Assembly (NCBI GenBank): GCA_036936605.1 | Contig: JAUPFV010000005.1 | Location: 73,730,885-73,794,884 of the forward strand | Direction: 5' to 3' | Source: Limnanthes douglasii subsp. nivea | Taxonomy: Eukaryota > Streptophyta > Magnoliopsida > Brassicales > Limnanthaceae | DNA length: 64,000 bases | Part shown: positions 30,509 to 43,090 of the stretch, one piece after another | Layout of the letters: every line of letters starts with the position of its first letter | Numbering within the stretch: position 1 is the stretch's first letter | The notes under the pieces: generated by a model | What the model saw: only the letters and a program-made list of their open reading frames with translations | The model's database searches: none | Told to the model about the DNA's origin: nothing | Program-made: the position numbers and the translations under genes

Positions 30509-31815
30509 TTAGACAGAATAAATTTGATAACAGCTTTCGAGGTAGTTCCTGCCAATGGGGCTGCTTCGATTCACTTCGAAAAGTAATCAATGGCAACAAT
30601 TATAGTTCTGCACCCCCCGGATGCCATGGGTAGAGGTCCCACTAAATCCAGCCCCCACCGATCAAAAGGTATTGGCTCAGAAATTGACTCCAAAGGGACA
30701 GTTGGGGTATGAATTTCATTACTGTATTGTTGGCATGGATCACACTTTTTCACCAACTCCTTGGCATCTTGCATTATGGAAGGCCAGTAGTACCCAGCTA
30801 ACAAAACTCTTCTAGTTAGAGCCCTGAATCCACAATGTGCTGATCCCTCACCATCATGTAATTCAGAGAGCACTATTTGAGACTCCTCGATCCCCAAACA
30901 TCGTAAGAGGGGTTTACTATAGGATTTTTTTATAAAGAACATCTCTTAGGATAACAAAACCACAAGCCTTGGGTTTTTTTCTTTCTTGCTATTGCTTTTT
31001 CCGGAGGCAAGATGCCATCTGAGAGATATTGAAGGAGAGGAAATCTCCAATCTTGGGATTGTTTTATCTGTATATTCAAACTTTCTTCCTCCTTACCCGG
31101 ATTTATTTGAATGGATGGGCATTCTTGCACATGTATCCAAGGGTAGGATTCAGAGTAGGCTATTGTTGCCAAGGAGTCTGCCAGCGTATTTTCCGTTCGG
31201 GGTATGTGCTCATAAGTGACGCTTTTGAAATTGAGTGCTATTTCTTTGAGGACGAATAAATATTTAATCAGTTGCTCTTTTTTGGCTTCGGATTGACCTT
31301 GTGCATGATGGATAAGAAGCTGAGAGTCGCTCATTAACCTGACCTTTTTGGCTCCACAGATGAGAGCTAACTTCAAACCAGCTATAGCAGCTTCATACTC
31401 GGACTCATTATTGGAAGCCCTGAAGGCAAACCATATAGCCTGGTACATTCTGTCACCGTACGGAGAGGTTAAACATATCCCAGCACCACAACCCATGGTA
31501 CTTGATCCGCCATCAGTCCGGATGACCCATACTTTTTTTTATCTTTTACACCAGTTTCTTGTTTAGTATCCCTATCTAAATGGAATTCAACTAAGAAATC
31601 AGCCACAGTTTGGGCTTTGACTGCTGTTCGAGGAGCAAAATCAATATCGTAGTCTCCCAGCGCTACTAACCACTTGGTCATTCTACTTGAAATGTCTGCC
31701 TTTTGGAGAACGTTTTTCAAGGGAAAAGACGTCCTAACAATGATAGAATGAGCCTGAAAATAGGGCCTTATTTTCCTCGCAGCAATCACCAGGGCTAGTG
31801 CTAATTTTTCAAGCT
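30509..31815 (-). pseudogene. RNase H domains and 5' part of integrase (C)
   Basis: 31789-31469 carries the RT RNase H tail (KIRPYFQAHSIIVRTSF, FAPRTAVKAQTVADFLVEF). 31496-30930 carries the archaeal-type RNase H with NNESEYEAA, LMSDSQLLIHHAQ and ADSLATIAYSES (all acidic positions kept). 30942-30571 carries the integrase zinc finger (HDGEGSAH, CDPCQ) and the first core Asp in WGLDLVGPLP. Frameshifts at about 31500 and 30950. The integrase is cut by element N at 30504 and resumes at 25667. Confidence 0.85.
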
Positions 31816-33075
31816 TTAAATACCGTTTTCTGCATCTATCAAGCTTTTACTGATATAGTACACCGGACGAGGATAGTTATCCACTTCCCTTACCAATACT
31901 GCACCTATCGCACAATCCGAAACTGCTAAGTATACATAGAGGGTCTCTCCGTCAACAGGTTTAAACAAAGTTTTGGGGGAAGACAAGTGCTTCTTAATCT
32001 CATCGAAGGCCTCATCACACTGTGGGGACCAGTTGAAATCTTTTGCACCTTTCAGGGTTTGAAAAAACGGGGCGCACCTGTCCGAAGACCTTGAAATAAA
32101 AAAGTTTAGTGCAGGCTGTATCTCTTTCTTACTTGAAATAAAAACGGGGCGCACCTTCCCGGTCAATCGTTGTACCTCTTTAATATTTCGAGGAGGCTCC
32201 ATTTGTAGTAAAAAATTAAGTTGGTCTGGATCAGGCTGTATCCCTTTCTTACTTATCACATATCCCAAGACTTTTCCGGACTGTACTCAAAAGACACACT
32301 TTTCTGGGTTCAATTTTAAATTTACTTTCACCAAGTTGGCAAAAGTTTCTTGGAGATCTGCCAAGTGTAGCTCTTCGTCCACCCTTTTCACCATCACGTC
32401 ATCGATGTAAACTTCCACGTTTCTTCCAATCTAATCAGCAAAAGCCTTATTCACCAACCTCTGTTAAGTAGCCCCAGCATTTTTTAACCCAAATGGCATC
32501 ACCTTGTAACAATGGAGGCCCCTATCAGTAACAAATGTAGTATGTTCTTGATCTTTCAGATCTACTTGAATCTGATTATACCCGGAGAAGACATCCATAA
32601 AGGACAACATCTTGTTTCCAGATGTGGAATCCACCAACTGATGAATTCAAGGGACCGGATATAAATCTTTTGGGCAAGCTCTGTTGAGATATATGAAGTC
32701 GATGCACATACACCACTTACCATTTTTTTACCAACACCGGATTAGCTGTCCATAAAGGGTATTGAGATTCCTTTATGTGCCCCATTTTTGTAAGCCGGTC
32801 AACCTCTTGAACTATGACATCAGCCTTTTTCTTTGAGAAGGATCTCCTCTTTTGTACAACAGGTGCTATGTCCCTTTGGATGGATAATTGGTGTGATATA
32901 ATGTCTGCTGGTACTCCGGTTACATCAGCATTGCACCAAACAAAGACATGCTGATGGTCTTTCAAGAAATCTAACATTTTACCGTTCAATTCCGATGTCA
33001 TCTTGGATCTTATCTTGACACTTTTTCCTTCAGCTAGAGAGTGAGTTTCAACTTCTTCAATTGGTATTAACACAC
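31816..33075 (-). pseudogene. Reverse transcriptase (C)
   Basis: 33073-32717 holds the linker (VFVWCNADVTGVPADIIS) and RT start (MGHIKESQYPLWTANPVLV). Palm blocks follow in broken frames; the catalytic Tyr-Ile-Asp-Asp is intact at 32398-32409, unlike in A, B and D. 32268-31816 holds MGYVISKKGIQPDPDQLNF, thumb and RNase H connection text. An insertion at about 32085-32150 is built from copies of nearby sequence. Confidence 0.83.
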
Positions 33076-33746
33076 CAGGGATCTCTCTGGGGTTATCAAT
33101 TTCACCCTCTTCCCAGAGGGCCCCTCAAACTGCTAATCCTTATTGATCCGGACTGCCTCCAACGTTCGAGGGGCCAATGCTGTTGCATAACACTCTCTTG
33201 CTACCTTTTGGCTGCTTCGAACAACTCCCACTTGTCCTTGCACAACATACTTCAAACATTGGTGGACTGTTGAAGCCACAACATGTATCATGGAGAGCCA
33301 AGATCTCCCCAGAATAGCATTATAACAAGTGGGACAATCAACCACAATAAAAAGTATTTTAACCATCTTTTTAAAAGGGCATTTGCCGAACAAAACCTCC
33401 TCCTCGAACTCTCCGATCACATCTGCTGAGCTTCCAGTGAAACCCACAATTGACCTATTCGAACGTTGAATTACTGCTGGATTCTTCATTTGTTGTAGGA
33501 AGTTAAAAAGAGAATATTGGCTGAAATTCCGGTGTCCACCAAAATTCGTCTTATGTCATTCCCCCCAATGGATGCTCCTATAACAACAGCATCTTCATGA
33601 GGACCAGCAATATCACTCAAGTCATCCTCATCGAAAACAATAAATAGAAATGGAATTTGTGATGGATAGGAAGTCATGCCTCCTTCTAGTTGGGTAGCTA
33701 AAGTATGAACGTGCATATTTCTCGAAGAAGCAGTTGGTGCAGTCAT
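33076..33746 (-). pseudogene. Aspartic protease region (C)
   Basis: Two overlapping frames. 33746-33486: acidic block DEDDLSDIAGPHEDAVVIG and active site VDTGISANILF, keeping Asp-Thr-Gly. 33489-33133: flap-side half with YNAILGRSWLSMIHV. Only a small shift near 33490 separates them. It would process Gag-Pol if the frame were whole. Confidence 0.82.
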
Positions 33747-35495
33747 GGTGTCTCCCCCGAATATTGTAAGTGACTCAAAAAGCTAATAAGTCCGGACACC
33801 GTCTTGCAATGCTCTGTGATAACACCCACTTTATTCCGGGTTGGATCAGGTTCTAAATATTCTGACTCTACATCAAATCTTTCGATTATTACCATAGCCC
33901 CATCCGGAACCGATGTGCCTGCATTGTTTGGACCAGCCCGATGAGCATTATCAGGCCTGTTTCCACTTCTTCTTTTGACATACGCTCCCAACTTTCCTCT
34001 TTCAATCAAATTTTGCACTTCTTGTTTCAACGCAATACAATCTTCAGTGTTATGGCCAATATCATAGTGATACTGGCAGAAATAATTATTACGGCTCTCC
34101 CTAGGAGATTGTAATGCAGCCGGCCTTCGGTAGTGTACTTCGTCTTTTGTTTTGTCATAAATGGTGGCTACGTTTTCTTTCAACTCAGCAAATCACTCCG
34201 GTTGAACTCAAGGCCCCCGTTTATTTCTAGATTGTTGGCTCTGGGTTGGTGCAGCTGGATGAGACTGAGCTTTGGTTCTGTTATGACCCTGTTCGGCTTC
34301 CTTGGCCTTGTTTCCGGAGTGGTTCTGGTTTTGATTTGGTGCAACTGGAGCAGACCTCACCTGCCTGTGCATCCTGGTTTTCTTTGTTTTATCTACATTA
34401 ATCTGTTTACCGACCTGATTCAGCAGACCTCCACATGTCATGGTCTTCTTCCTGGTTACTGAATTAGCCAAGTTTCCAGGGTTTAAACCCTTCCTCAGAG
34501 AAGCTATTGCTACTTGTTCAAAGCAATCAACCAATCCATTTTTTGTATTTACAAAACGACTTATGTATTCTTTTAAGGATTCGTTTGGTTCTTGGGCACA
34601 ATGGATTATTGTGTCCCCATTGCCTTTTACTTCCTTACTTCCAACAAACTGCCTCCGAAAGGCCACCCAAAAAGTGTCAAAATAACTGATGCAGCCCTGT
34701 GGCAAACTATTGTACCACTTCAGAGCACTCCCCGTAAAAGATTGGGAGAATGCTCTACAAAGTAATTTGTCGTCATCATCAAAATTCATCATAATTTTTT
34801 TGAATTGCTCCAAGTGGTTATCCGGGTCTTTACTGCCATCATATTTTTCCATTTTTGTACTGTCAAACCTCTTAGGAAGGTTTCCGGACAGTATCTTGGA
34901 AGACAATGGAGATTGTCTCCAATTCCTGCCACGAATGAATACAGTATCTTCATTAGGAGTTGCAAAGATACCTGGCTCATCATGGAAGGCAAAAGGATCC
35001 ATTAACAAGCGGTCTACATGTCTCCGGCCATGAATGTGACTGTGAGACGATCCTTTACTCAGATGCCTCTTCAACCTTCCATGCATGTCCCTTTTTCTTG
35101 AGTACTTTTTTACCAACTTTTGTTTCTTTTTAGAACGGCCTTCATCACTGCTGGATGATAAGGACTCTTCAATTCCATCTTCATTTGAGGAGCTACTAGA
35201 AGAATCTGAGTCTGAATTTGAGCTCTCCACTGGTTTAGACTGGTGAGACTTTTTTGAGCTAGCATGAGTCTTCTTTGCACTCACATGGGTCTTTGATGGC
35301 TCATGCTCTCTTGGATTGTCAGTATGATGAGCTGCTGACGCCTTAGACTTTTATTTTGTGCCCATCTCTACCCTCTTGGCAGCCTTCAAAGCTTCTATTT
35401 CAACCTTCAACCTATCTCGCTCCTCAATCGTATTTATCATTTTCCTCCACCACTTCTGCCAAAGCTGGTGGCACTTCTTACACGTCCGGATTCAT
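33747..35495 (-). pseudogene. gag of element C
   Basis: The start ATG at 35495 (MNPDV) is followed after five codons by TAA. The main open part is 35284-34208: Ser/Asp-rich region, KKYSRKRDMHGRLKRHL basic patch, gag core MEKYDGSKDPDNHLEQF, LKWYNSLPQG, FWVAFRRQFVGSKEV and NESLKEYISRFVNTKNG (in B this last part lies after a stop). The C-terminal part 34183-33743 carries the C-x2-H-x4-H-x4-C motif CQYHYDIGHNTEDC and the linker to protease. Confidence 0.85.
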
Positions 35496-35546
35496 CTGAA
35501 CTGGTTTTTCTTGATGGTTTTGAATGCTAGATTCAGGCACCTTCTC

Positions 35547-35564
35547 CTCCCATTGTGGTCGTCA
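35547..35564 (-). other. Primer binding site (C)
   Basis: Minus strand TGACGACCACAATGGGAG; two changes from copy B, including the first TGG to TGA. Confidence 0.65.
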
Positions 35565-35567
35565 ATT

Positions 35568-35950
35568 TGGTGTGGATTATTTTCAACTGAGGGTAATTTT
35601 GTCTAGAGTTTTGTGATGTTTCAAGGGTATTTAATGCTTAAGTAGCTTGTAGTGAGAGGTTTGAGCTGCTTGGTTGTATTAAATGTTTATTACCCTCATT
35701 AATGAAAATGGTTGGGTACTGATACCCTTAATTATGGGCCACATGGGCTTTCGGGTCACACTTATGAATTCGGGTCGAGTTCAATGACTCATTAATCTTT
35801 AAGCAAGTAGGTAGTAGGTAATTAGCTTAGTTATGAAGTGATTTAGTTTTTAATACATTAGTCATGTTCGGATGGTTCAGTGGGTGGTTTTTGTCCGAAT
35901 TGCCCCTGTCCGGTTCACACAGTGAGTGGTGAGAAAATCCGGGCTCATCA
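35568..35950 (-). repeat. 5' LTR of element C
   Basis: 383 bp on the minus strand, TGATGAGCCCGG...CACACCA. The TATA box seen in B is mutated here (GGTATCAGTACC). The base block beyond its outer end is CATAT, unrelated to the 5 bp before B. Confidence 0.83.
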
Positions 35951-37431
35951 CATATAATATCCGTTGGATTTGTATATATATATTTATATATGTATTAAAT
36001 TTTTAGATTCGGATTTGGATTCAGATAATGATTTTAGATTTCCATTTCAAATTCAGAAATAATTTAAAGGAGCCGATTGATAAACAACTAAAGATGAAAT
36101 ACATAATGATAATTATTTAATGTACGTACACCTGTAAATGAAACCTGTATTAAATAGGATGCAGTTGGAAGACAACACGTATGGAGTCGGTTCCTCTCAT
36201 TTGGTCTTCGTTGTTGATCGCGATGCATCCCATTCGTTGATCCTCAATTAATTAAAGGTGTTGGATGTAAAGTCAACATGTTAGATCAATGTATTTTGTT
36301 CTATAAAAAGAATGCTCCTCCGTCTATGATAAATTCTTACGTTCGTTCTCATTTGAATGTCTTCCAAACTAAAACCCAGAATATTGTTTGTATTATTTTC
36401 TTTCGAATGTTTTTCGGCCTTTAGTATCCTCAGTCTCTTTTATTTTTTAAAACCTTTACATTTTCCTAAATTCTTTCAAAATAAATCATAGGTCAAAACA
36501 AAATTCCAATTACTATTTTTACTGTTATGCATCATGAATGAGATAAATCTGTTGATGAGCCATTTCAAATGCGATATCAAGACAAACAACCGATTGTGGT
36601 AGAGTATGTTTCCCGCGTGAAAAAGTTATGTTGAAGGTAGACTTATTTGAGTAGATGTCTTTATAGTTGGTGTATGCTGAATTTACGGAGCAAAAGAAAC
36701 CTCAACTTTATATAACGAACTTGATGAAGCCGAAATCAGGTATATGTTGTTGAATACATATAATAATATTGAGCTTTCAAAGAAGGAGAATAAGGTGAAG
36801 GATTAATATATATCATTCAATATGATAATTCACTGTCCGACCTAAGGTTGGACGCCTTTTCATTCTGAAAGGAATAAAGTTATGGTCTTCATATATATGA
36901 TAAAACGATCTACGGTTTTTCTAGACTGTTTTCAAAGTTTCAACCTTAAAATATTTTCTTACCGTAAAAAATCTAACTGATAAGAAGGGAAATTTATAAA
37001 TTTACTCTATGTATGAGGGTGTCACACGTTTTTTGATGATCTCTTAGACTGTAATAAAGTATGGAAGAATAAATTTATAAATATGTGTGTATGTTGGGAT
37101 ATTGGGCATGATTGAGATTTTTTATCAAGAGTTTTTGGGTACCATTTTATGATAGCTTTTGCTTTTCTTGGATGACCCTTACGTGTTTGTTGATTGGGTA
37201 CTTAGGATACTGATGGACTACAAAGGGGACCGCATGCATTTGATCCAACCAATCTTCGTATAATCACATTGTATGATGATGGAACTCTACTATCATAAAG
37301 AGTCAACGAGCTCTCTTATTGAATTCTTGCTTTACAAGGACCACGTCCATGTTTAATTATCTCACGGCTTGTGCATTTTCATATGTGAAACGTGTTAATA
37401 TTATTTATGACCATATTCATTATGAGAAGCC
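35951..37431. other. AT-rich, no gene recognised
   Basis: No coherent protein or RNA gene seen. Short gag-like text (QPIVVEYVSRVKKL, near 36580) may be a retroelement trace, and TATAAAAAG occurs at about 36303, but neither can be assigned. Confidence 0.4.
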
Positions 37432-37614
37432 TCACATCTTATCATACATTTTTTCGAACAAGGTGTTAGCGGAGATTCCCGTATCTAACATCAATTTTTT
37501 CACCTCCACATATGCCAATTTAATATTGATAAGTTCCACGTCATAATAGAGTCTTGTTATTCTTTTAAGATCATCATTTGAGGATGATATGATTGGATAT
37601 AGGTTTTGGTACAA
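37432..37614 (-). pseudogene. Possible retropepsin fragment
   Basis: Sixty codons with IKLAYVEVKKLMLDTGISAN and TLFEKMYDKM, fitting the LVDTGSSxxILFxxxYxKM protease active-site block of plant gypsy elements, including the Asp-Thr-Gly. No other pol domain can be followed in either direction, so it is an isolated relic. Confidence 0.4.
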
Positions 37615-39370
37615 GTACGGTGATGTATATATGTGGTGTTATATTTCTAAATCTTTGATAGATTTCTTTCACAAATGATTGATGATTCATGAAAAAGAGT
37701 CCCCGCTAGAAAAGACACAAAAAATTGTCGATTGGGGTGATGATCCAAGTATTGGCCTGACTTTATTTCGGATATGATATTGGTGTCCAGCGCTCGTGAC
37801 GTCCTTACACGTTTTTTGTCGTGTCTTGCCGGTGGATCCATATCAGCTTCGACACATCTGTGCTAATTTCTTATCTTCTTTTATATAAAATCTGATACTT
37901 CATCAACCGTGTTTGAAATTGTTCATTCAATTGAAAAAAAATCATTTTTATATTGTCCAATATTATTATGAAATTTTTAATACTTGAACTTGTTTCTGAT
38001 TTTTTAAGAAAGTAAAATCTCTATAGTTTTTAACATCTAAACACATACTTAGAGCTTTCATACATAACTCTGAGATCTCCAATGAATTCACTAATTTGAT
38101 ATGGTAAATGTTTGTTTTATTATTAAGTTTCTCATCTTTATTACAAGAAATCGTAACTTTTACATTCAAGGATATTACATTTATTTCTCTCTTGAGTAGA
38201 GACTACACTTACTACTCTTTAATATCATAATTTCCTTAATATAATTACTTGAAATTACTGTAGTTTTATTAATATCTCTATGACCGTTTATGTTCTTTGT
38301 ATATTTGCCTCCAATTGAACACGACAATTCGGCTAAACAAACTTCGACCGAACAAGCAACAATTTCTACCTTTATCACTAGTTTTCACAAATTAATTAAA
38401 CCTAATTTTTACATGTCAATGAAACAAGTTTTTGAAAGTTAATTAGCATAGATTTCACAAATGAATATGCAATTACAAATATAACCAACGTAGCTTAGTT
38501 TTTATAATTTCAACATGTAATTATTGGGAAAGTCAATGTATCATTGTTAAAAAATAAATTATATCTATTTTTTTAAAAGTTAGACATATTTTTTGCAATT
38601 TATTTATAAGTTAATTAAGCATAATTTTCGCAAGTCAAAATACATTTACACACGGACTCCAAACACTTATTTTTGCATATAAAAATTCTTAGTTTTCACA
38701 AGCTAAACTAAATTATAAAAAAATGTTACTGCAAAATAATTACGTCTTATTTTTGAAATTTAATTATATATAATTTTGGCAAGTCAATTAAGCTTATTTG
38801 TTTTACAAGATTTTGCAAGTTCAATATGAAATCACACACTCTATTTGCATAGAGTTGTTCACAAATAAATATTTGTCATTTTTTTTAAATCAATTAAACT
38901 TATATTTTATAAGTCAATTATGTATTTTCTTTATAAATAAATTAAACCCAGTTTTTACAGGTCAAATTGAAGTTGAAAATTGAATAAAATACTATATCTT
39001 TTAATTAAAAAATATATACATTTTATTAAGTTAAATTACTATTACAAATATATTAAAAAAATATATGTATTTTAATAAATAAAAAATTCATAGTTTTTGC
39101 AACTTGAGTTATAATTACAAACTTAATTACATAGTGAGGTCAAATATATGCAAAACTCAAAACTCAAATTTATATAATTTCAATAAAAATATATCATATG
39201 TTTTAATAACTTTATCAAAAATTTGAAACAATAAGACATTGTTAGAAATCATCTAGTAAATTAACCGACGGTATAAAATGACTAAGTTTTTGTAACTATC
39301 TCTTTAGTGTATTACAAAGTCAGTTTTCTTTTAATTGAATTCTATTTTATTCAGTGCAACTTTTGATTCA
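37615..39370. other. AT-rich, no gene recognised
   Basis: Very AT-rich with scattered repeats of (A/T)CAATTAA and TTTTTGCAA-like words between 38400 and 39150. No gene. Confidence 0.45.
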
Positions 39371-39544
39371 TGATTTTTTGGATCATGTAATTTGGTTAAT
39401 ACTTGTGCTGCTAGTTCTTAAATTATGATCATTATATTTTTGTTGGACACATCTGTTGGATGAAATGTCAAAATAAGTTTCTTCTATCGATTTTGTATTC
39501 TAGAATGATATATTGCATATTTAAAAAATATACAATCTATACCA
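39371..39544 (+). repeat. 5' LTR of copia relic
   Basis: 174 bp. It shares TGATT..TTGGA..CA..TAATTTGGTTAATACTT and GATGAAATG with 42917-43090. Boundaries come from that alignment; they end TATACCA and ATCAACA. Confidence 0.6.
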
Positions 39545-39614
39545 GATCTTTTGTGAGATTGGAAGGTGAAATAAAAGAGTAAAACAATACAAAATCAATA
39601 AATAAAAGAAATTA

Positions 39615-40355
39615 GCCAATATTCCTCACTTTGATGGTCATTATCAGCATTTGAGTGAAATGATAGAGAATTTATTGAGGGATAAGGGACTGTGGGGAAT
39701 CATTGCACGAGGTATTGGTAACTTAATAGATGATACTATATTAATAATTGTCAGAGGCAATTACAAGAGGAAGAAAGGGAAAAAACCTACCAAGTGAAAC
39801 CCTACTTGGTTCAATCATTATATATGATACATTTTTAGAAACTCTTGGATAGAAGCATTGAGATCCAATGAAAATTAAGTTAAATATAAATGAAAATGTA
39901 AAGAAGTTTCACATAAATATATTGAAGAGGGATTTTAAAGTTTTTTATATGAATGAAGATGACGCATTGGAGAATTACTTCTGCAAAGTAACTAAAGAAG
40001 CAAACCAATTAAGAAGCAATAAAGATGAGATGCATGATTCTCTAATTGTGGATAAACGGATGAGAACTTTAACTCATAGATTCACTTACATCAATATATG
40101 TATTGAAAAATCACATGATATCAATTCAATGACAGTTGATGAACTGTTGGTAACTTTAGTCATGCATGAGCACAAGTTAAACATTTTTAGAAATAAAAAT
40201 GAGGAGTAAATTTTGAAAGTAAAAATGAAGACCAAGCATAAGATAATGAGGAAGAAACTGGTGTATAAGGGGAATTAGTGGTGGCCGAAGCTTCAATAAA
40301 AGTCATATTGAATGTTATCATCGTCACACACTGGGATATGTCAAGTATGAATGTC
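39615..40355 (+). pseudogene. Copia gag with zinc knuckle
   Basis: Start text PHFDGHYQHLSEMIENLLRD and GLWGIIARG matches the copia gag N-terminus. 39868-40209 has VKKFHINILKRDFKVFYMNE, LIVDKRMRTLTHRF and SMTVDELLVTLVMHEHKLN, matching the UBN2-type gag domain. A damaged CCHC knuckle (ECYHRHTLGYVKYECPE; second Cys to His) follows at about 40310. Confidence 0.78.
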
Positions 40356-40449
40356 CTGAAAAAAATAAAAATATCCTATAATATTGAACCTATTGATGAT
40401 GAGGAAGAGATATTGATGATGTCTTATACTAAAGATGATGTAACTCACA

Positions 40450-41215
40450 AATAAGAGGAATAGTTTATGAATTCACGATGCTCCAATCACATATGCAGAA
40501 TCATGAAGATGTTCACAACTTAAGATCAAACTTTCTCTAATTTAGTTAAACTGAGAAAGAATAGCAGAAAAATAATAATTAAATTAAAAATTAAGGGTAA
40601 CATTTATGGAATCAGGAAGGTATTCTATGTATCTGATCTACTAAACAATCTGCCGAGTGTAGGTTAATTTCAAGAAGATAAATTAAAGACCATGTTCAAG
40701 GAAGGTACATGTAGTATAATATATCTAGATAAATACGAGTTAATACACATCGAGATGAGAAGTAATTGAATATTCAAGCAACTATAAAAAACAGCGGATT
40801 AGAAGTCTAATAATATTAGTGTTTGAGGACTGCAACTGGGAATGTAACCAAGTTATGACACCAAAGTCTTGGACACTTATATCATGATGCAATGAATAAG
40901 CTATACAAGAAATATATAAGGAATAGACTTACAGAACTCAAAGAGGACAAGCTTGTGTGTAGTGAATGTTTGAATGGAAAATAAACAAGGAAGAGTGTGC
41001 GAAATAACTCTACCTGAAAGCAAACAAGGCTCTAGAACTGATATACTCATGCATATCTCGACCTATTAATCATGTTTCATCCAGTGTCAAGAGTTATTTC
41101 TTAACCTTCATTGATGATTTCAGTTATAAATGTTTGATTTATATCTTAGTCAACAAGTCTGATGTCTTAGATAAAATTAAACATTACAAAAGCTTTAGTA
41201 GATAATAGTGATCAA
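40450..41215 (+). pseudogene. Copia protease/GAG-pre-integrase/integrase relic
   Basis: GNIYGIRKVFYVSDLLNNL and FKEGTCSIIYL match the post-protease block; LGHLYHDAMNKLYKK and LVCSECLNGK match the GAG-pre-integrase zinc region (H...C-x2-C); SYFLTFIDDFSYKCLIYIL is the integrase core first Asp block. The protease active site is not recognisable. Confidence 0.72.
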
Positions 41216-41395
41216 TTTAGTATTATGGAGAGAAATATAATATGAGATCAAAGACATGAAGATACTAAAATTACAGGTCCTGAAATTGCAGGCCTTGATG
41301 AGACTGAAAGTAGGTATTACCACTGGTACACCATGAGACGAAAATGATAAAGAAGATAACAGTATTACCATTAGAAGAACGATAAAAAAAACTGC

Positions 41396-42830
41396 TTGGA
41401 TGGAAGATTACTCTGTGGTAAAGAATTGAATGATGATGACATGTTAAATCTGGTACTGGAAAGGAAAAAATATCAAATTTATTTTGATGATATTGTGAGG
41501 GATCAGAATTTGGTTGATGTAATGGGAGAAGAACTGAAGTCTATCCAATCAAATAAAATGCATACACTCACTACATTACCAAAAAATTGCAAGAAAATAT
41601 GAGTCAAATGGATCTACAAAATAAAAAAAGATGAGTCACGAATGGTAACCAAGCATAAGACAATTCTAGTTTCCAAATGATACATTAAAAAAGAGAGCAT
41701 TAATTACTCCGAATTTTTTCTCCAGTGGCTAGAATTGACACTATTATAATGATAATAAAACTAGTAGCACCGAGGAATTCAAAAATCTATCAACTTAATA
41801 TGAAGTCATCTTTTTTACAAGTTAACTTGACAAAAAAAGTTTATATTGCACAACGTCAAGGCTATACAATAAGAGGGGAAACATTATGTCTACACGCTTC
41901 ATAAAGCTCTATATGTCCTAAACCAAGCACCAATGACTTGTTTTAGAAATATTGAAACTCACTGCAAGAATCAAGACTTTCAAAAGTATACAAGTGATGA
42001 TGCATTATTCATCAGAAAGAACAATAAGGGTGATAATATGTTAGTGATCATTTATGTGGATGATTTGATCTCTAATGGGAGCAAAAATGGTCAATTACTA
42101 GATTTTAAAGACTCCATAATAAAAGATTTCGACATTACTGATTTTTGAAAGATGCGTTATTTCCTTGGATTAGAAGTATTACAAACTGATAAATGACTAT
42201 TTGTGTGCCAGAAGAAATATGTGTAAGAGATACTAAAAAAGGGTTCAAGATTGAGTATTGTAATCCAGTGATATGTCCTATAGTTCATGATATTATGATT
42301 GATAAAGACACAAGTGGTGAAGTCATATATGAGCATATTACAAACAAATAGTTGGGAGTTTGATGCACTTAGTATCAATCAGACCTGATATGAGATACTG
42401 TGTAAGTATCATGAACATATTTATGTCTAGGCCAACATAATTGCCTTTGAGAATTGCTAAGAAGATACTGAGAAATCTAGAGGGAGTGACAAGTGTTTGG
42501 ATCTTCTATGCAAACATGAAGAATTTTACTAGCCTACACAGAAAATGATTACGCATGAGACAAAGATGATATGAAGAACACTAGGGGTTATGTTTTTCTA
42601 TTAGGATCAAATGGTGTAACATGGTCATCTTGCAAGCAACCTATAATAAAACTCTCAATCATCGAATCAAAATTTATAAATGTTGGAGTATGTGCATGCC
42701 AAACATTATGGATGATAAGAATAATAAAAAAATTAGAACACAGACTAGAGGAATGCACTGTGCGCCTGTGTGATAATAGCTCCACCATTAAGCTATTAAA
42801 GAACGTTAGGGCATAGAATATTAGTTAGCT
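41396..42830 (+). pseudogene. Copia RT and RNase H relic
   Basis: RT blocks include TTLPKNCKKI, VKWIYKIKKDESRMVTKHK, the catalytic LVIIYVDDLISNGS (YVDD intact, about 42040-42080) and YFLGLEVLQTD. RNase H text: TRGYVFLLGSNGVTWSSCKQ, IESKFINVGVCACQTLWM and LCDNSSTIKLLKN. Many stops and shifts. Confidence 0.8.
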
Positions 42831-42916
42831 CACATCATGATTAAGCCCTTGAAAACCGAGAGTTTCATGAAGATTAGAAATGCCTTGGACACACAAGATT
42901 ATAGTTGTTTTATTCG

Positions 42917-43090
42917 TGATTGCTTGGAGCACATAATTTGGTTAATACTTATTCTCATAGTTCATAAATCACAATTATTTTTATTTTTTGGAAGCAAATG
43001 TTCGATGAAATGCCATAAAAATTTATGTTGTCGATGTTGTGTTCTTGGACGATACAATATATTTTTTTATAAAAATTTACAAAATCAACA
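42917..43090 (+). repeat. 3' LTR of copia relic
   Basis: 174 bp, homologous to 39371-39544 but clearly diverged, indicating an old insertion. Confidence 0.6.

Larger units (their letters stand above)
22799..35950 (-). mobile_element. Tat-lineage Ty3/gypsy element C (3' end lost, interrupted by N)
   Basis: It reads right to left: LTR, primer site, gag, protease, RT with intact YIDD, RNase H domains, integrase (split by nested element N at 25668-30503), conserved block, then most of the antisense ORF on the plus strand. It ends at about 22799, where the N-terminal part of the antisense ORF meets element B in inverted order. The spacer between pol and antisense ORF is only about 85 bp versus about 525 bp in B, and lacks the hairpin pair. 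Confidence 0.88.
39371..43090 (+). mobile_element. Degenerate Ty1/copia element
   Basis: Order gag, zinc knuckle, protease, integrase, RT, RNase H between two diverged LTRs of equal length (174 bp). Integrase before RT is the copia order. Internal length is about 3.4 kb, short for copia, because the region between the integrase core (about 41210) and RT (about 41490) is mostly missing. Frames are heavily broken. Confidence 0.82.

Noticed and set aside
15663..35950. B and C as one inverted insertion flanked by a target duplication
   Set aside because: Flanking 5-mers differ (AACAC versus CATAT) and the two LTRs are far too different to come from one insertion.
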